In this document: positions 25,747 through 34,688 of the stretch, piece after piece
Position numbering within the stretch: the stretch's first letter is position 1
Layout of the letters: the number at the start of each line of letters is the position of its first letter
Source: Fimbriimonas ginsengisoli Gsoil 348
GTDB taxonomy: Bacteria > Armatimonadota > Fimbriimonadia > Fimbriimonadales > Fimbriimonadaceae
Reading direction: 5' to 3'
Length of the DNA stretch: 64,000 bases
NCBI RefSeq assembly: GCF_000724625.1
Contig: NZ_CP007139.1
Location: forward strand, 1,240,001-1,304,000
Program-made: the position numbers and the translations under genes
The notes under the pieces: generated by a model
The model's input: the letters and a program-made list of their open reading frames with translations, nothing else
The model's database searches: none
What the model was told of the DNA's origin: nothing

Positions 25747-25782
25747 CCCAGCGATCCCACGGAAGGGATCGCTGGGCGATTT
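25747..25782 (+). terminator. Intrinsic terminator of the SDR gene
   Basis: A perfect 12-bp stem, CCCAGCGATCCC (25747-25758) with its complement (25765-25776), loop ACGGAA, followed by CGATTTTG. Confidence 0.85.
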
Positions 25783-25794
25783 TGAATAAGATTC

Positions 25795-25829
25795 TTGTCG
25801 TTGGATTTTCAACATGTTATAATTCCAAC
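25795..25829 (+). promoter_or_regulatory. BlaI-type promoter with operator dyads
   Basis: TTGTCG (25795-25800), a 17-nt spacer and TATAAT (25818-25823) form a near-ideal promoter. GTTGGA (25800-25805) is the inverted partner of TCCAAC (25824-25829), with the palindrome AACATGTT (25811-25818) inside. The start codon is 9 nt after TATAAT, so the mRNA should be almost leaderless and the repressor would sit on its own promoter. Confidence 0.65.
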
Positions 25830-25832
25830 ACG

Positions 25833-26210
25833 ATGAAGCTCGGTGGGAATCTTAGTAAGCGCGAGCACCAGATCATGGATCTGGTCTACGAACGGGGGGC
25901 GATCACCGCGACGGAGCTGGAGGAGGCGCTCTCGGGCAACATCTCCAACTCAGCCGTCCGCTCTTACCTCCGGGCCTTGGAAGCAAAAGGGTTTCTGCGG
26001 CACGAGTCGGAAGGAGTTCGGTTCGTCTACCGGCCGATTCGAGAGCGGGAGTCCGTAGCTCGAGGGGAGGCGAGCCGGTTGCTTCAGACCTTCTTCGGAG
26101 GTTCGGTCAGCGGAGTGCTGGCGACCCTGCTAAGCGATAAAGAGGTCGACCTCTCGGACGAGGAACTGGACGAGATGCGCCGGATGATCGACGAGGCGAA
26201 GCGCTCATGA
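25833..26210 (+). CDS. BlaI/MecI family repressor
   Basis: Small winged-helix repressor of 125 residues. Seen are LSKREHQIMDLVYERGAITA, the recognition helix region LEEALSGNISNSAVRSYLRA and the wing segment FVYRPIRERESVA, followed by the C-terminal dimer helices (SDEELDEMRRMIDEAK). Family members are cleaved by a partner M56 metalloprotease to lift repression. The partner gene follows with a 4-nt overlap (ATGA). The ATG is chosen from the promoter spacing; a longer frame would begin upstream of TATAAT. Confidence 0.93.
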   Translation: MKLGGNLSKREHQIMDLVYERGAITATELEEALSGNISNSAVRSYLRALEAKGFLRHESEGVRFVYRPIRERESVARGEASRLLQTFFGGSVSGVLATLLSDKEVDLSDEELDEMRRMIDEAKRS

Positions 26211-28666
26211 GCATCCTCCTCGAAATCGCCCTCAAGAGCGCCGGCCTCGTGTTACTCGCCGCTCTGCTCGCGGCATTGGTTCGCCGATCGTCGGCCGCCC
26301 TGCGGCACCGAGTCTGGGCATTAACGTTTGTCGGATTGGCGACTCTACCGCTGTTAGCGATCCGATTGCCCGAGATCCGTATTGAGCGCCCGGTAGCCGT
26401 CAATCGTTCGGTAACCACCGTCACCCAACCGCCGACTCCCGCATTGCCGAAGCCATCCTCAACTGTCCCGCCTCTGGCAAGCTCTACCCCTAGCCCGATT
26501 CCTGAGCCTCCTCAAACTTCCGCTCTGCCTTGGCTTGTGGGGCTTGCCTGGGGCGTCGGCGCCGCAGTCTTGGTTGGACGAACCGCGCTTCAGTTGCTGG
26601 CCATTCTTTGCTGGACCCGAAATGCGGAGGACATGGCCGATGAGTTCGGTGTGGCGCCACCCCATACGCGCGTTGCCCGATCGAAACTCGTGGAGGTGCC
26701 GGTGACGTTCGGCTTCGTCCGGCCCACGATTCTTCTTCCCTACTCGTCCACCGAATGGCCCGCGGCGCGACGGCGGGCGGTGCTGCTTCATGAGGGGGCG
26801 CACGTTCAGCGGGGCGACTGGGCTTGGCTCATCTTTTCCAAGTTGGTAAGCGCGCTGTACTGGCCCAATCCGCTCGTGATCTGGGCATTGGGGCGACTGA
26901 GGTCGGAAGCGGAATTGGCAGCCGACGACGCCGTGCTCCGAGCCGGAATCGATCCCCCCGAATATGCAGCGACGCTGGTCGATCTCGCGGCGGAACTGCG
27001 GCGCGCGTCCATGGAGGTTGCGCTGCCGATCGTGCAACCGGGCGGGCTAAAGTCTAGGGTCGCGGCGATCCTCGCAGAGGCGAGGAGTCGGCGGCCGTTG
27101 AGGAAGACGACCGCGATCGTCGCGATTCTGATGGGCGCGACGATCGTAGTTCCGTACGCAGCGGCGCGCCTTGTCGAGGGTCCGGAGGTGGTCCGGGACG
27201 GAATCATTGAACTTGGAGGAGGGCGGCAAGCCGAGATCGTCGCCATTACCGAAATGAGAGGCAGTCAGGCGATCTCATGGGATATTCACGGAGCGCCCAT
27301 AGGGCGCAGTTTCCCGGTCGGCGACCAAAACCTCAACGCTTTCAATATCCTCAGGCCGGTTCCAAAGGGTTCGACGGCCCGGTACCTCATCGTCCGCCTC
27401 GCCGATCCGGTGACCGACGAACTGAATCTGCTGGCTGACGATTCGCCGGGGATTCTTCCATACATCGGAAGCGCTCCCACGACGGAGGAGTTTCGCGACG
27501 CTCTCGGCGGGAGCTATCGCGTCATGCAGATGATCGCGCCGGAAGGGGTTCGGACCGGCAGCTTCCGGCTTCACATCCCTTCGGCGGACTGGCGCCTCTA
27601 CGCTTACAAGACGTACCAACGGGGTGAAGAGCGAGGGATGCTCAACCCGCTGGCGAACTTGCGTCTTTCTCCTCAAATGCCGTCTCAAGGGAAAGGGACC
27701 GAGGCGACGTTCGTGTTGCCGCCGGAGTTCGTGGAGAAAGAATCCGTGGTCCGCTTCCTACCCGGAGGGCCGGGAGAAGCTCGCTTCGAAAGGATGAGTG
27801 GGTCTTACTCGGCCTCAACCATTCAGCCGCCAGAGGCCATCACGCGGGTGGAGATCTTGAGCCGGCCGTTGCGCTCAGTAGTGCTCGCGGATCTGCCGAT
27901 GCAGCCCGATCCAAATGCCGTCCACGTCCCTCACCACTACCTGCCGAAGGAGATCGTCTCTGCGGGAGGCAATCCCTCGCTAGCCGACGGGGCTTCGGTC
28001 GGGATTCTGGCCCTCTCGTCTCCGGCCGACTTGCCGAGACGATTCTGGGATGCAAAAGGGCGGCCAGCCTCAGGGGAGCCGCAGAACAAATGGGCCGAAG
28101 ACCGGGACCGCCTCGTCCCCGTCGGACCCGGACAGCATCTGGTTCGACTTTGGATGGAGCGACGACCTGGCGGCGGCTCCGGCGATCCGCCCACCCTGTA
28201 CGACGAAGAGGGATGGCCCGTGTTTCACAGCTTCATTAGCAGCGTCTATCCCGGACGCGAAGTCCGTCAGTTCTCCGGCGTCCTCGACCGGACGGCTCGG
28301 AAGCTCGACCTCGTCGCCCCGATCGCCGCCGGCCCTTACCGAACCATCGCCCGCCTCGAGCCCGGATCCAAGGGCACGACCTGGCGGTTTGCTCAGAGGA
28401 TCGGCTGGACCGGGTCGCTTCGCGTGGTTTACCCGTGGGCCACCGCGGTACAGGAGACCAATATGGAAACCACCATTCGCGCCCTCGACGCCGCCGGCAG
28501 GCCGGTCAACCGCCCGGAAGGGGGTCGGTCCTACTCTTATGCCCCCGGTTGGGTCGAGTTCGATCTCCCTCGCGCCGCCGCAACGAAGGTAAGAACAGTA
28601 GAAATCCGAACCCGCCCCTACACCTGGATCCGATTCCCGGATGTCGCGCTTGCGCCCAAGCCGTAG
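26207..28666 (+). CDS. M56 (BlaR1-type) membrane metalloprotease-sensor
   Basis: Membrane protein of 819 residues. The N-terminal M56 part has helices at residues ~5-25, ~30-48 and ~110-132, then the zinc site HEGAHVQRGDWAW (near 197) and the third ligand region ELAADDAVLRAG. Another helix (KTTAIVAILMGATIVVPYAA, near 303) leads to a ~490-residue extracellular part that I do not recognise; it lacks a visible penicillin-binding SxxK/KTG set, so the signal is probably not a beta-lactam. Coupled to the BlaI-like gene. The TAG stop belongs to a dispersed hairpin repeat. Confidence 0.88.
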   Translation: MSILLEIALKSAGLVLLAALLAALVRRSSAALRHRVWALTFVGLATLPLLAIRLPEIRIERPVAVNRSVTTVTQPPTPALPKPSSTVPPLASSTPSPIPEPPQTSALPWLVGLAWGVGAAVLVGRTALQLLAILCWTRNAEDMADEFGVAPPHTRVARSKLVEVPVTFGFVRPTILLPYSSTEWPAARRRAVLLHEGAHVQRGDWAWLIFSKLVSALYWPNPLVIWALGRLRSEAELAADDAVLRAGIDPPEYAATLVDLAAELRRASMEVALPIVQPGGLKSRVAAILAEARSRRPLRKTTAIVAILMGATIVVPYAAARLVEGPEVVRDGIIELGGGRQAEIVAITEMRGSQAISWDIHGAPIGRSFPVGDQNLNAFNILRPVPKGSTARYLIVRLADPVTDELNLLADDSPGILPYIGSAPTTEEFRDALGGSYRVMQMIAPEGVRTGSFRLHIPSADWRLYAYKTYQRGEERGMLNPLANLRLSPQMPSQGKGTEATFVLPPEFVEKESVVRFLPGGPGEARFERMSGSYSASTIQPPEAITRVEILSRPLRSVVLADLPMQPDPNAVHVPHHYLPKEIVSAGGNPSLADGASVGILALSSPADLPRRFWDAKGRPASGEPQNKWAEDRDRLVPVGPGQHLVRLWMERRPGGGSGDPPTLYDEEGWPVFHSFISSVYPGREVRQFSGVLDRTARKLDLVAPIAAGPYRTIARLEPGSKGTTWRFAQRIGWTGSLRVVYPWATAVQETNMETTIRALDAAGRPVNRPEGGRSYSYAPGWVEFDLPRAAATKVRTVEIRTRPYTWIRFPDVALAPKP

Positions 28667-28717
28667 CATCGGCTCCCAGCCGATGACCCTCCGTGCAAGG
28701 TGGCATCCGCAAACGGC
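28663..28717. repeat. Dispersed GGCT hairpin repeat, copy B
   Basis: CATCGGCT-CCC-AGCCGATG (28667-28685) preceded by GTAG; the TAG is the stop codon of the M56 gene. The next ~30 bases resemble those after copy A at 19762. Confidence 0.8.
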
Positions 28718-28803
28718 ACAAACGTGCAGATATCCTCCTTAAAGAATCTGCATGTGTTAAGTAGGCCTCCCGGCCCGCTCACTAAAGGTGCTTATCGGAC
28801 AGC

Positions 28804-28839
28804 GCCCGTAGCCCGGGGATAAATCCCCGGGCTACGGGC
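28804..28839. terminator. 16-bp hairpin between convergent genes
   Basis: GCCCGTAGCCCGGGGA (28804-28819), TAAA loop, and exact complement (28824-28839). It lies between the M56 gene and the convergent oligopeptidase gene. The GTAGCCCGGG wording is itself a common intergenic repeat type. Confidence 0.75.
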
Positions 28840-28889
28840 AAACCAACATTGTCAATCTGCTTTCTTGATAACGATCCGAATGCGCGCCG

Positions 28890-30986
28890 TCAGTCCATCA
28901 ACTTCCGAATAAGATAGATGAACGTTGTGGCGTTCGTCTTCGCCTTTTCCTTGAGGTTTGCACCCGACGAATGGCCGCCTTCCACGATCTCGTTGTAGAA
29001 GAACGGCTTATGGAACTCCTTCATCCGGGCGGCGAATTTGCGGGCGTGGACCGGGCCGACTCGATCGTCTTTCGTGGTCGTGAAGATCAATGGCTCCGGA
29101 TATGCCGTGTCCGGGTTGAGTTGGTTGTAGGGGGAGATCGAGGCGAGGAAACGACGCTCCTCCGGGTTGGAGACCGAGCCGTACTCGCCCACCCACGAGG
29201 CGCCGGCGGCGATCTTCTCGAAACGGAGCATGTCCAGCAGCGGAATGTCGATAACGACCGCGTTCCACATCTCCGGATGTTGGGTCATCTCCACCCCCAT
29301 CAGCAGGCCGCCATTCGACCCGCCCTCGATGCCGAGACGGCGGGGCGAGGTGATCTTGCGCGTCACCAGGTCTTGCCCGACCGCCGCGAAGTCGTCGTAG
29401 ATGATCTGCCGATGAGTCTTGAGACCGGCTTCATGCCATGCGGGGCCGAATTCGCCACCACCCCGGATATTGGCCAGCGCGTAAACGCCGCCCCGCTCCA
29501 GCCAAAGCTTGCCGACCACGCCGGAATAGAACGGGGTGCTCGAGATCTGGAAGCCGCCATACGCTTCAAGCAGTGTCGGATTGCTGCCATCCAGGCGGAT
29601 CCCCTTCTTATGGACGACGAAGTACGGGATCTTGCCGCCGTCACTGGAGGTCGCCTCCAATTGCTCCACGACCATTCGCGAGGCGTCGAACTGCGGTCGT
29701 CGCGTCTTCGCTACGACGAGCGAGGCGCGCGAAGCGTCGCCAAGTAAAAGGGTCGACGGCGTAATGAAGCTCTCCACCGAGAGGAAGAACTTGTCGTCCG
29801 CCTCGTTGGTGGTCACGATCGAGACGGCTTGGTTGTCGCGGATCGCAAGCTTCTTACGGGTCCAGACTCCGCCGAGCTGAGGAGTAAAAACATAGGCGCG
29901 GCCTTGGACGTTCGCCATCGTCGCTAGGATTAATCGATGGCGGGTGAGACCGACCTGCTGGGCGAACTCCTTCTGAGTCGGCGCGAAGATCAAAGTCGGC
30001 TTCAGATGCGCCGGATCGCGACGGGCCGCGTCGAGGTCCAGCGCAACCACCGAACCCTGCTTGAGGCCGGCTTGCTTCCAATCCTCGTTGAGGGTAACGA
30101 TGAGGCGGTTATCCAGCAGCCCTTCGATCTGGCTCTTCTGCGGAATCGCCAAGCGGCGGACCTTACCGGGACTCCAGAGCGAGACCTGGGTTCGGAAGAA
30201 ATCCAAGGCGCGAATCAAGAAGGTGACCCGGTGACCTTGCGTATCGCTGAGTGTGAGCGGGTCGACGGCCACATCGGCCGGGGTGCCGCGGTACACCTCC
30301 TTCGCTTGGCTCAGCGGCGTGCCGCGCTTCCAAACTTTGGCCACGAACGGGTAGCCGGAGGCAGTCATCGTCCCCTTGCCCCAATCGCGCATCACCATCA
30401 GGGTGTTCCGGTCGATCCACGCGACGCTTTGTTTGGACCGAGGAAGGACGAAGCCGCCCGCCACGAACCGGCCAGATTTCAAATCGAACTCGCGAAGCGT
30501 GTTTGCATCCTCGCCGCCGGCCGAGAGACCGATCATGCTCAGATTATCGTTCGGGTAGAGGCTGACGATGGCGCCGTGGACCCACTTCTGATGGTCCTTC
30601 TTGGAGAGCGCGTCGTAATCGAGGACCGTCTTCCAGTGCGGCTTCGCCTTTGTGTAGTCGGCGAGGGTCGTACGCCGAAGGATTCCCTGTGGATGGTCGT
30701 GGTCTTGCCAGGTGTTGTAGACCATTCCGTTCCGGAACGTCGGATCGGGCAGACGGTCGGGCGACTCGACGATCTTGAGCGCCTCCGCTTGAAGCTTTGC
30801 AAAACGCGGGTCGCTCTCCAGCACCTTTGCGGATCGCGCGTTCTCCGCCTTCACCCAATCAAGCGACCGCTTGCCCCAAACGTCTTCCAGCCACTGGTAC
30901 TTGTCCACCTGCTCCACCGTGGAGCCTTGCCGGGCGGACAGCGTGCTCGTCGTGAGAAGAAGGAGTCCAAGGGTCGGCAGCTTCAT
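28890..30986 (-). CDS. Prolyl oligopeptidase (S9A)
   Basis: Secreted or periplasmic serine peptidase of 698 residues that cleaves short peptides. A signal peptide (LGLLLLTTSTLSA) is followed by the S9 N-terminal propeller (YQWLEDVWGKRSLDWV near residue 29). The C-terminal alpha/beta-hydrolase domain has the nucleophile motif GGSNGGLLMG (near residue 565), the Asp in TTKDDRVGPVHARKFAARM (near 650) and His in EGGHSSGA (near 682). All three catalytic residues are present. TAGACT 6 nt before ATG suggests a leaderless transcript. Confidence 0.93.
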   Translation of the reverse strand: MKLPTLGLLLLTTSTLSARQGSTVEQVDKYQWLEDVWGKRSLDWVKAENARSAKVLESDPRFAKLQAEALKIVESPDRLPDPTFRNGMVYNTWQDHDHPQGILRRTTLADYTKAKPHWKTVLDYDALSKKDHQKWVHGAIVSLYPNDNLSMIGLSAGGEDANTLREFDLKSGRFVAGGFVLPRSKQSVAWIDRNTLMVMRDWGKGTMTASGYPFVAKVWKRGTPLSQAKEVYRGTPADVAVDPLTLSDTQGHRVTFLIRALDFFRTQVSLWSPGKVRRLAIPQKSQIEGLLDNRLIVTLNEDWKQAGLKQGSVVALDLDAARRDPAHLKPTLIFAPTQKEFAQQVGLTRHRLILATMANVQGRAYVFTPQLGGVWTRKKLAIRDNQAVSIVTTNEADDKFFLSVESFITPSTLLLGDASRASLVVAKTRRPQFDASRMVVEQLEATSSDGGKIPYFVVHKKGIRLDGSNPTLLEAYGGFQISSTPFYSGVVGKLWLERGGVYALANIRGGGEFGPAWHEAGLKTHRQIIYDDFAAVGQDLVTRKITSPRRLGIEGGSNGGLLMGVEMTQHPEMWNAVVIDIPLLDMLRFEKIAAGASWVGEYGSVSNPEERRFLASISPYNQLNPDTAYPEPLIFTTTKDDRVGPVHARKFAARMKEFHKPFFYNEIVEGGHSSGANLKEKAKTNATTFIYLIRKLMD

Positions 30987-30992
30987 TTCCCG

Positions 30993-30998
30993 AGTCTA
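30993..30998 (-). promoter_or_regulatory. -10 box TAGACT, oligopeptidase
   Basis: TAGACT on the minus strand, 6 nt before the start codon, without a ribosome binding site. Confidence 0.45.
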
Positions 30999-31006
30999 AC
31001 ACTTCG

Positions 31007-31303
31007 CTACTTATGCGAGGTGTACGACTGGGTGAACGACGTCAGCCGCCCGAGAAGGGCGTTGTACTCCGCATGCGCCCCACCCGGATTCCGCGCCTCG
31101 ATCGCCAGAAACAACCGATGCTCGTACGGAGGCCAATTGCTGGTGAAGACGGGAACGGGTAGTCCTAGTCCTCTAAGCCGCTCCGTCGCAACCATTACCA
31201 GCAGGCTCGGCTCCGAAGTAATTCCGTTCGCCAAATCCTCAATCCCTTGCGCGACAAGGTCGCCTCCGGGGTAGGCACTCAGCTCCGACAGATCAACTTT
31301 CAT
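31007..31303 (-). CDS. Small protein of unknown function
   Basis: Hypothetical cytoplasmic protein of 98 residues, not recognised. It begins MKVDLSELSAYPGGD and has the hydrophobic stretch LLVMVATERLRGLGLPVPVF. Start ATG 31303 is preferred to TTG 31312; a GGAG lies about 13 nt upstream. It is close upstream of the oligopeptidase gene (20 nt), on the same strand, so the two may form an operon, although the oligopeptidase has its own -10 box. Confidence 0.6.
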   Translation of the reverse strand: MKVDLSELSAYPGGDLVAQGIEDLANGITSEPSLLVMVATERLRGLGLPVPVFTSNWPPYEHRLFLAIEARNPGGAHAEYNALLGRLTSFTQSYTSHK

Positions 31304-31423
31304 TCTCGACAAAGCTCCGCAATCGATCCTGAGTGCATTTTATTGTTTTTGCCCCATTGCTGAATGCCAAGTCTGTTTCCTCAGCCGTTGCCCGCCGCCA
31401 GATAACGGCGGAGACAGACCACG

Positions 31424-31429
31424 TACAAT
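31424..31429 (+). promoter_or_regulatory. -10 box TACAAT, 6 nt before ATG
   Basis: TACAAT lies 6 nt upstream of ATG 31436 and no ribosome binding site is visible; leaderless start expected. Confidence 0.5.
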
Positions 31430-31435
31430 GGCGTC

Positions 31436-31825
31436 ATGCCCACCTGCCCTCGTTGCGGCGAACAAAATCCTGAAAATGTCACGACCTGCAATAAGTGCGG
31501 AATAGCTTTCGGACACCAGGTGCGGGCCAACGCAGACGCTTCTCGCGCGAAAACCCGGTCGGCCGTTCGCTTAGCCGCGTGGGGTGTCGCGGTAGTCGCC
31601 ATCATCGTCGTTGGACCGCGCCTTTACCATTCCGCCGTTGGAGCCTATCTGAAATTTCACCTTAAGTCGGTGACTTCGAGCTCCATGAAGGACTGTGGTG
31701 GACCGATTACGGAAAGCATGGCGGACTACCAGAAAACCCAGATCGAAAGCTGTATCGCCTCGAACGCCGACCTTCTAAAAGCACAATCGGACTACTCAAG
31801 CTTCACCAAGTCCGATCGACCTTAA
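31436..31825 (+). CDS. Zinc-ribbon membrane protein
   Basis: Protein of 129 residues with an N-terminal zinc ribbon (CPRCGEQNPENVTTCNKCG, residues 4-22), a linker, one transmembrane helix (VRLAAWGVAVVAIIVVGPRL, near 43-62) and a polar C-terminus with two Cys (residues ~82 and ~101). Such zinc_ribbon_2 proteins are common single-pass proteins with no defined function. The gene is monocistronic; the next gene is convergent. Confidence 0.8.
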   Translation: MPTCPRCGEQNPENVTTCNKCGIAFGHQVRANADASRAKTRSAVRLAAWGVAVVAIIVVGPRLYHSAVGAYLKFHLKSVTSSSMKDCGGPITESMADYQKTQIESCIASNADLLKAQSDYSSFTKSDRP

Positions 31826-31869
31826 CCACTGCCAATCAACACACCATGAATCCGCCCTCCGCCTTTGAA

Positions 31870-34647
31870 TCATTTCTCTGCTTTACCTAAGCTCAGCAGC
31901 GAAGCTCGGATACCGAAGTTTCGAATGAAGCCAACGTCGTCGTGGTCGCCGAACGGCTCGTCTTGGATGCCTAGCCCCTTGTATCCGACGTGGAGGTTGT
32001 TGTCGGTGGCGCCTTGGCCACCGTCGACCCAGCGGTACGACCAGATGACGTCGCCTCCGAACCAGGCGGCGGCGGGGGCGGAGCGGCTTTGGGTCCACTC
32101 GTCGTAATACCGCTTCACCAGCCAGCCGCCGTGGACCGTCTTGTCCGCGATCTGGTGGGCAACGTAGGTGCACGCCCAGGGGGAATCCTTGCCCGTTAGC
32201 CCTCGACCGTAGAAGTAGATGCGCCCCGCCGGACCGGCGTCCCGGCTACGATCGAATAGCACCGTGATTCGGCCCGAGCCACGCGCGCCGCCGGCTTCGC
32301 CTTCCACCCAATCCATCCCAGCCGGTTCGAGCTTTCCGTCTTTCACCTTGTATCGGCGCACTTGCCACCGGCTGGGCTTGGCTTTATCTTGATCTTGCGC
32401 GAGGCCGATGACGGCTTCGTGTTTCAGAGTGTCTTCACAGATTCCGACCGGGTCGGTGCTCTTGGCGTCGAGCACCTGCGCGGCCGTAAAGTGGCCATCG
32501 TCTTTCACCGTTTGGTAACTGACCACGCCGTCTTTGGGGTTCCAAAGCATGAGGTAGTGAACGCCCTTTACTTCCCCAACCGTCGGCACCAAATTTGGGT
32601 CGGAAGCGACGACCTCAGGCGCGCCGATCTTCACATCCTGTTTGCCGGGCTCGATTCGGCGGACCACCACACCCTGTTTGCTCTGATACACCACCACGAT
32701 CTTGCCGTCATAGCTAAAGCCGACCGGATCGCCCTGCAGGCCATCTGTATCGAGGATCCAAGCATTGTCCCACTCGAATGGCTTCCGTAGCCGACGAAGC
32801 ATCAGGCGTCCCGGATCGGTCGACGACAACGTCGGGTCGAGCTTCGGATCAGCCGGCTTGTCGTTCGTGCCGAACAAGACGAACGCCTGTTTTCCGTGGA
32901 CGAAGAGCCATGGCGATGTCTTCGTCTTTCCTACTTCGTCTCGCCGGCCGGAGTTGGTGGAGTAGGCGTAGTTGATGTCGGCGCGGATGTGTTTTTCGCC
33001 GAAGACGCCGTTCCAGTTCCAATCGATCAGAGTCGTCGCGCCGTTCTTCTTGAGGCGGAAGTGATACGGACCTTGTTCGAGAAACTTAACGCGATCGTAC
33101 GGGAGGGGGATCGTCTCATCCAAATCCGTCTCGCGCAAGATGTAGCCGGCGAGGGCGCCGTCGCTATAGTGGATCTTGTCGCGTTGATCCTCGAAGCTAT
33201 AGCTGTAGTTGTAGTTCATCAGGCTGCTATAGATCGGGCACGATCCGTTCGGCCAAAACCCTTCGTGGTTGAGCCCCATCTGATGTCCGAACTCATGGAC
33301 GAAGACCGCCCACAGCGCGCCTTCCCCGCACCCGCCCCCATCGCCAAGCTCATCGGCTTGGCCGCCACCGCCAGGCGTCACCTGCATCCAGTGGGCAATT
33401 CCGCGCCACTTCTCCGGGCGGAACTTGTCCCGGTTGGTCCACCAGGCGTTCTTGGTGTCGTCGCCGGTCACCTCCGGAAGGTAGATCGGGTGGAAATTCA
33501 TCCCCTTCGTTCCGTCGGGATTGGCCGAATTTAGGTCGGCGTAGAATTTCTTCGCGCGGTCGAGCTCGCTCTTGACCTTTGCTTCTTGAACCGGAGCGAA
33601 GCGGGAGATTAGGCAGAGCAAGTCGACGTGACGCGGGTCGCAGCCCATCCCTTTGAAGTCGAGTCCCCGATATCCGTTTACCTCCCAGCCATCGAGGAGA
33701 CCGTCGTCATCGGTGTCGGCCCGGTTGGGGTTGGTGCCGAGCTTGAGCTCCTCCTCGTTCGACAGGCCGTCGTGGTCGTTATCGGTCTCGCCCGGGGTGA
33801 CATAGCGGCGAATCAGGACCTCATTGCCGGTATGGGCTTCCTTGCCGTATCGGAATTCGAGGATATCGGGATCCCCGTCATGGTCGACGTCGCCGATCGC
33901 GCGGACGACATCCACTTCGGGAAGCTTTGGCATCATCAGCTTGACCATTCCCGCCGGGGTCCAAGCAGTGTCGCCGAAGACGACCAATCCGGGCGCCGCC
34001 GCGGGGCGCGAACCTTTGGATTCGGACCCAAGCTTTTCCCCGCGCTTCAGCGTCGCCGGGTCGAGCCAGAAGATATCGCCGCCCGCGCTCTTGCCGACCC
34101 ATCGCTCCCCCGCGTCGCCGACCCAAACCGTGCCACCGGGCAGACGGCATGAAGTCGCTTTTCTTGTTTTCGAGTCGATTCGATAGCCATTCCCGCCCCG
34201 CGTGTCGAAGACGAGAATCTCGGCCCCTCCCTTTACGGCGGCAAGGCCGGGATTCTTCAGGGGGGCCGGCAGGGTTGCCCAGTCGGCGGTGTCTTTGAAT
34301 TGCCCCGCGAATGCGCCCGCCAGGCGTAACTTCTTCCCTTCGAAGAGACCGACGACGTCCGCGCCGGGAACGTCGTCGATCTCGCCCACGGCCGCGGCTT
34401 GGCACTCGTGCCCCCACTTCGGCATCGCTTGCATCCCGACGCCCGACTTCACCCCTTCGACAGTGAGATTCACGTCGATGATCGAGTCGCCAGGCGGGTA
34501 GACGCCGATCAGGTCGGCGTAACCGTCGTGATCGACGTCTCCTACGAACGGCATCCGCGGAGCAGCGGCAAAGCCGAGCGCCCAAGGTTCCGGCTCGGTA
34601 AAGGTTGGCGCGGCAAACAAGAGAACGGCGGCAAGGGGAAACGGCAT
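31870..34647 (-). CDS. Secreted metalloprotease-like protein with FG-GAP and Ca-binding repeats
   Basis: Exported protein of 925 residues. After a signal peptide, VCBS/FG-GAP-like blade motifs occur (GDVDHDGYADLIGVYP near residue 36, GDVDHDGDPDILEFRYG near 255). Type-3 thrombospondin-like calcium repeats follow (DNDHDGLSNEEELKLGTNPN and DTDDDGLLDGWEVNGY, near 290-325). The zinc motif HEFGHQMGLNHEG (near 445; HExxHxxGxxH) is that of metzincins or related peptidases. The C-terminal ~400 residues are beta-rich. It probably binds and cleaves extracellular proteins; the substrate is unknown. Confidence 0.85.
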   Translation of the reverse strand: MPFPLAAVLLFAAPTFTEPEPWALGFAAAPRMPFVGDVDHDGYADLIGVYPPGDSIIDVNLTVEGVKSGVGMQAMPKWGHECQAAAVGEIDDVPGADVVGLFEGKKLRLAGAFAGQFKDTADWATLPAPLKNPGLAAVKGGAEILVFDTRGGNGYRIDSKTRKATSCRLPGGTVWVGDAGERWVGKSAGGDIFWLDPATLKRGEKLGSESKGSRPAAAPGLVVFGDTAWTPAGMVKLMMPKLPEVDVVRAIGDVDHDGDPDILEFRYGKEAHTGNEVLIRRYVTPGETDNDHDGLSNEEELKLGTNPNRADTDDDGLLDGWEVNGYRGLDFKGMGCDPRHVDLLCLISRFAPVQEAKVKSELDRAKKFYADLNSANPDGTKGMNFHPIYLPEVTGDDTKNAWWTNRDKFRPEKWRGIAHWMQVTPGGGGQADELGDGGGCGEGALWAVFVHEFGHQMGLNHEGFWPNGSCPIYSSLMNYNYSYSFEDQRDKIHYSDGALAGYILRETDLDETIPLPYDRVKFLEQGPYHFRLKKNGATTLIDWNWNGVFGEKHIRADINYAYSTNSGRRDEVGKTKTSPWLFVHGKQAFVLFGTNDKPADPKLDPTLSSTDPGRLMLRRLRKPFEWDNAWILDTDGLQGDPVGFSYDGKIVVVYQSKQGVVVRRIEPGKQDVKIGAPEVVASDPNLVPTVGEVKGVHYLMLWNPKDGVVSYQTVKDDGHFTAAQVLDAKSTDPVGICEDTLKHEAVIGLAQDQDKAKPSRWQVRRYKVKDGKLEPAGMDWVEGEAGGARGSGRITVLFDRSRDAGPAGRIYFYGRGLTGKDSPWACTYVAHQIADKTVHGGWLVKRYYDEWTQSRSAPAAAWFGGDVIWSYRWVDGGQGATDNNLHVGYKGLGIQDEPFGDHDDVGFIRNFGIRASLLSLGKAEK

Positions 34648-34675
34648 GACTTATCCCCAGTTTGCCACGTTGAGC

Positions 34676-34681
34676 TAAGGT
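34676..34681 (+). promoter_or_regulatory. -10-like TAAGGT, 7 nt before GTG
   Basis: TAAGGT lies 7 nt before GTG 34689. It is a weaker match than the other boxes but has the same spacing, and no ribosome binding site is present. Confidence 0.35.
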
Positions 34682-34688
34682 AGGGATC

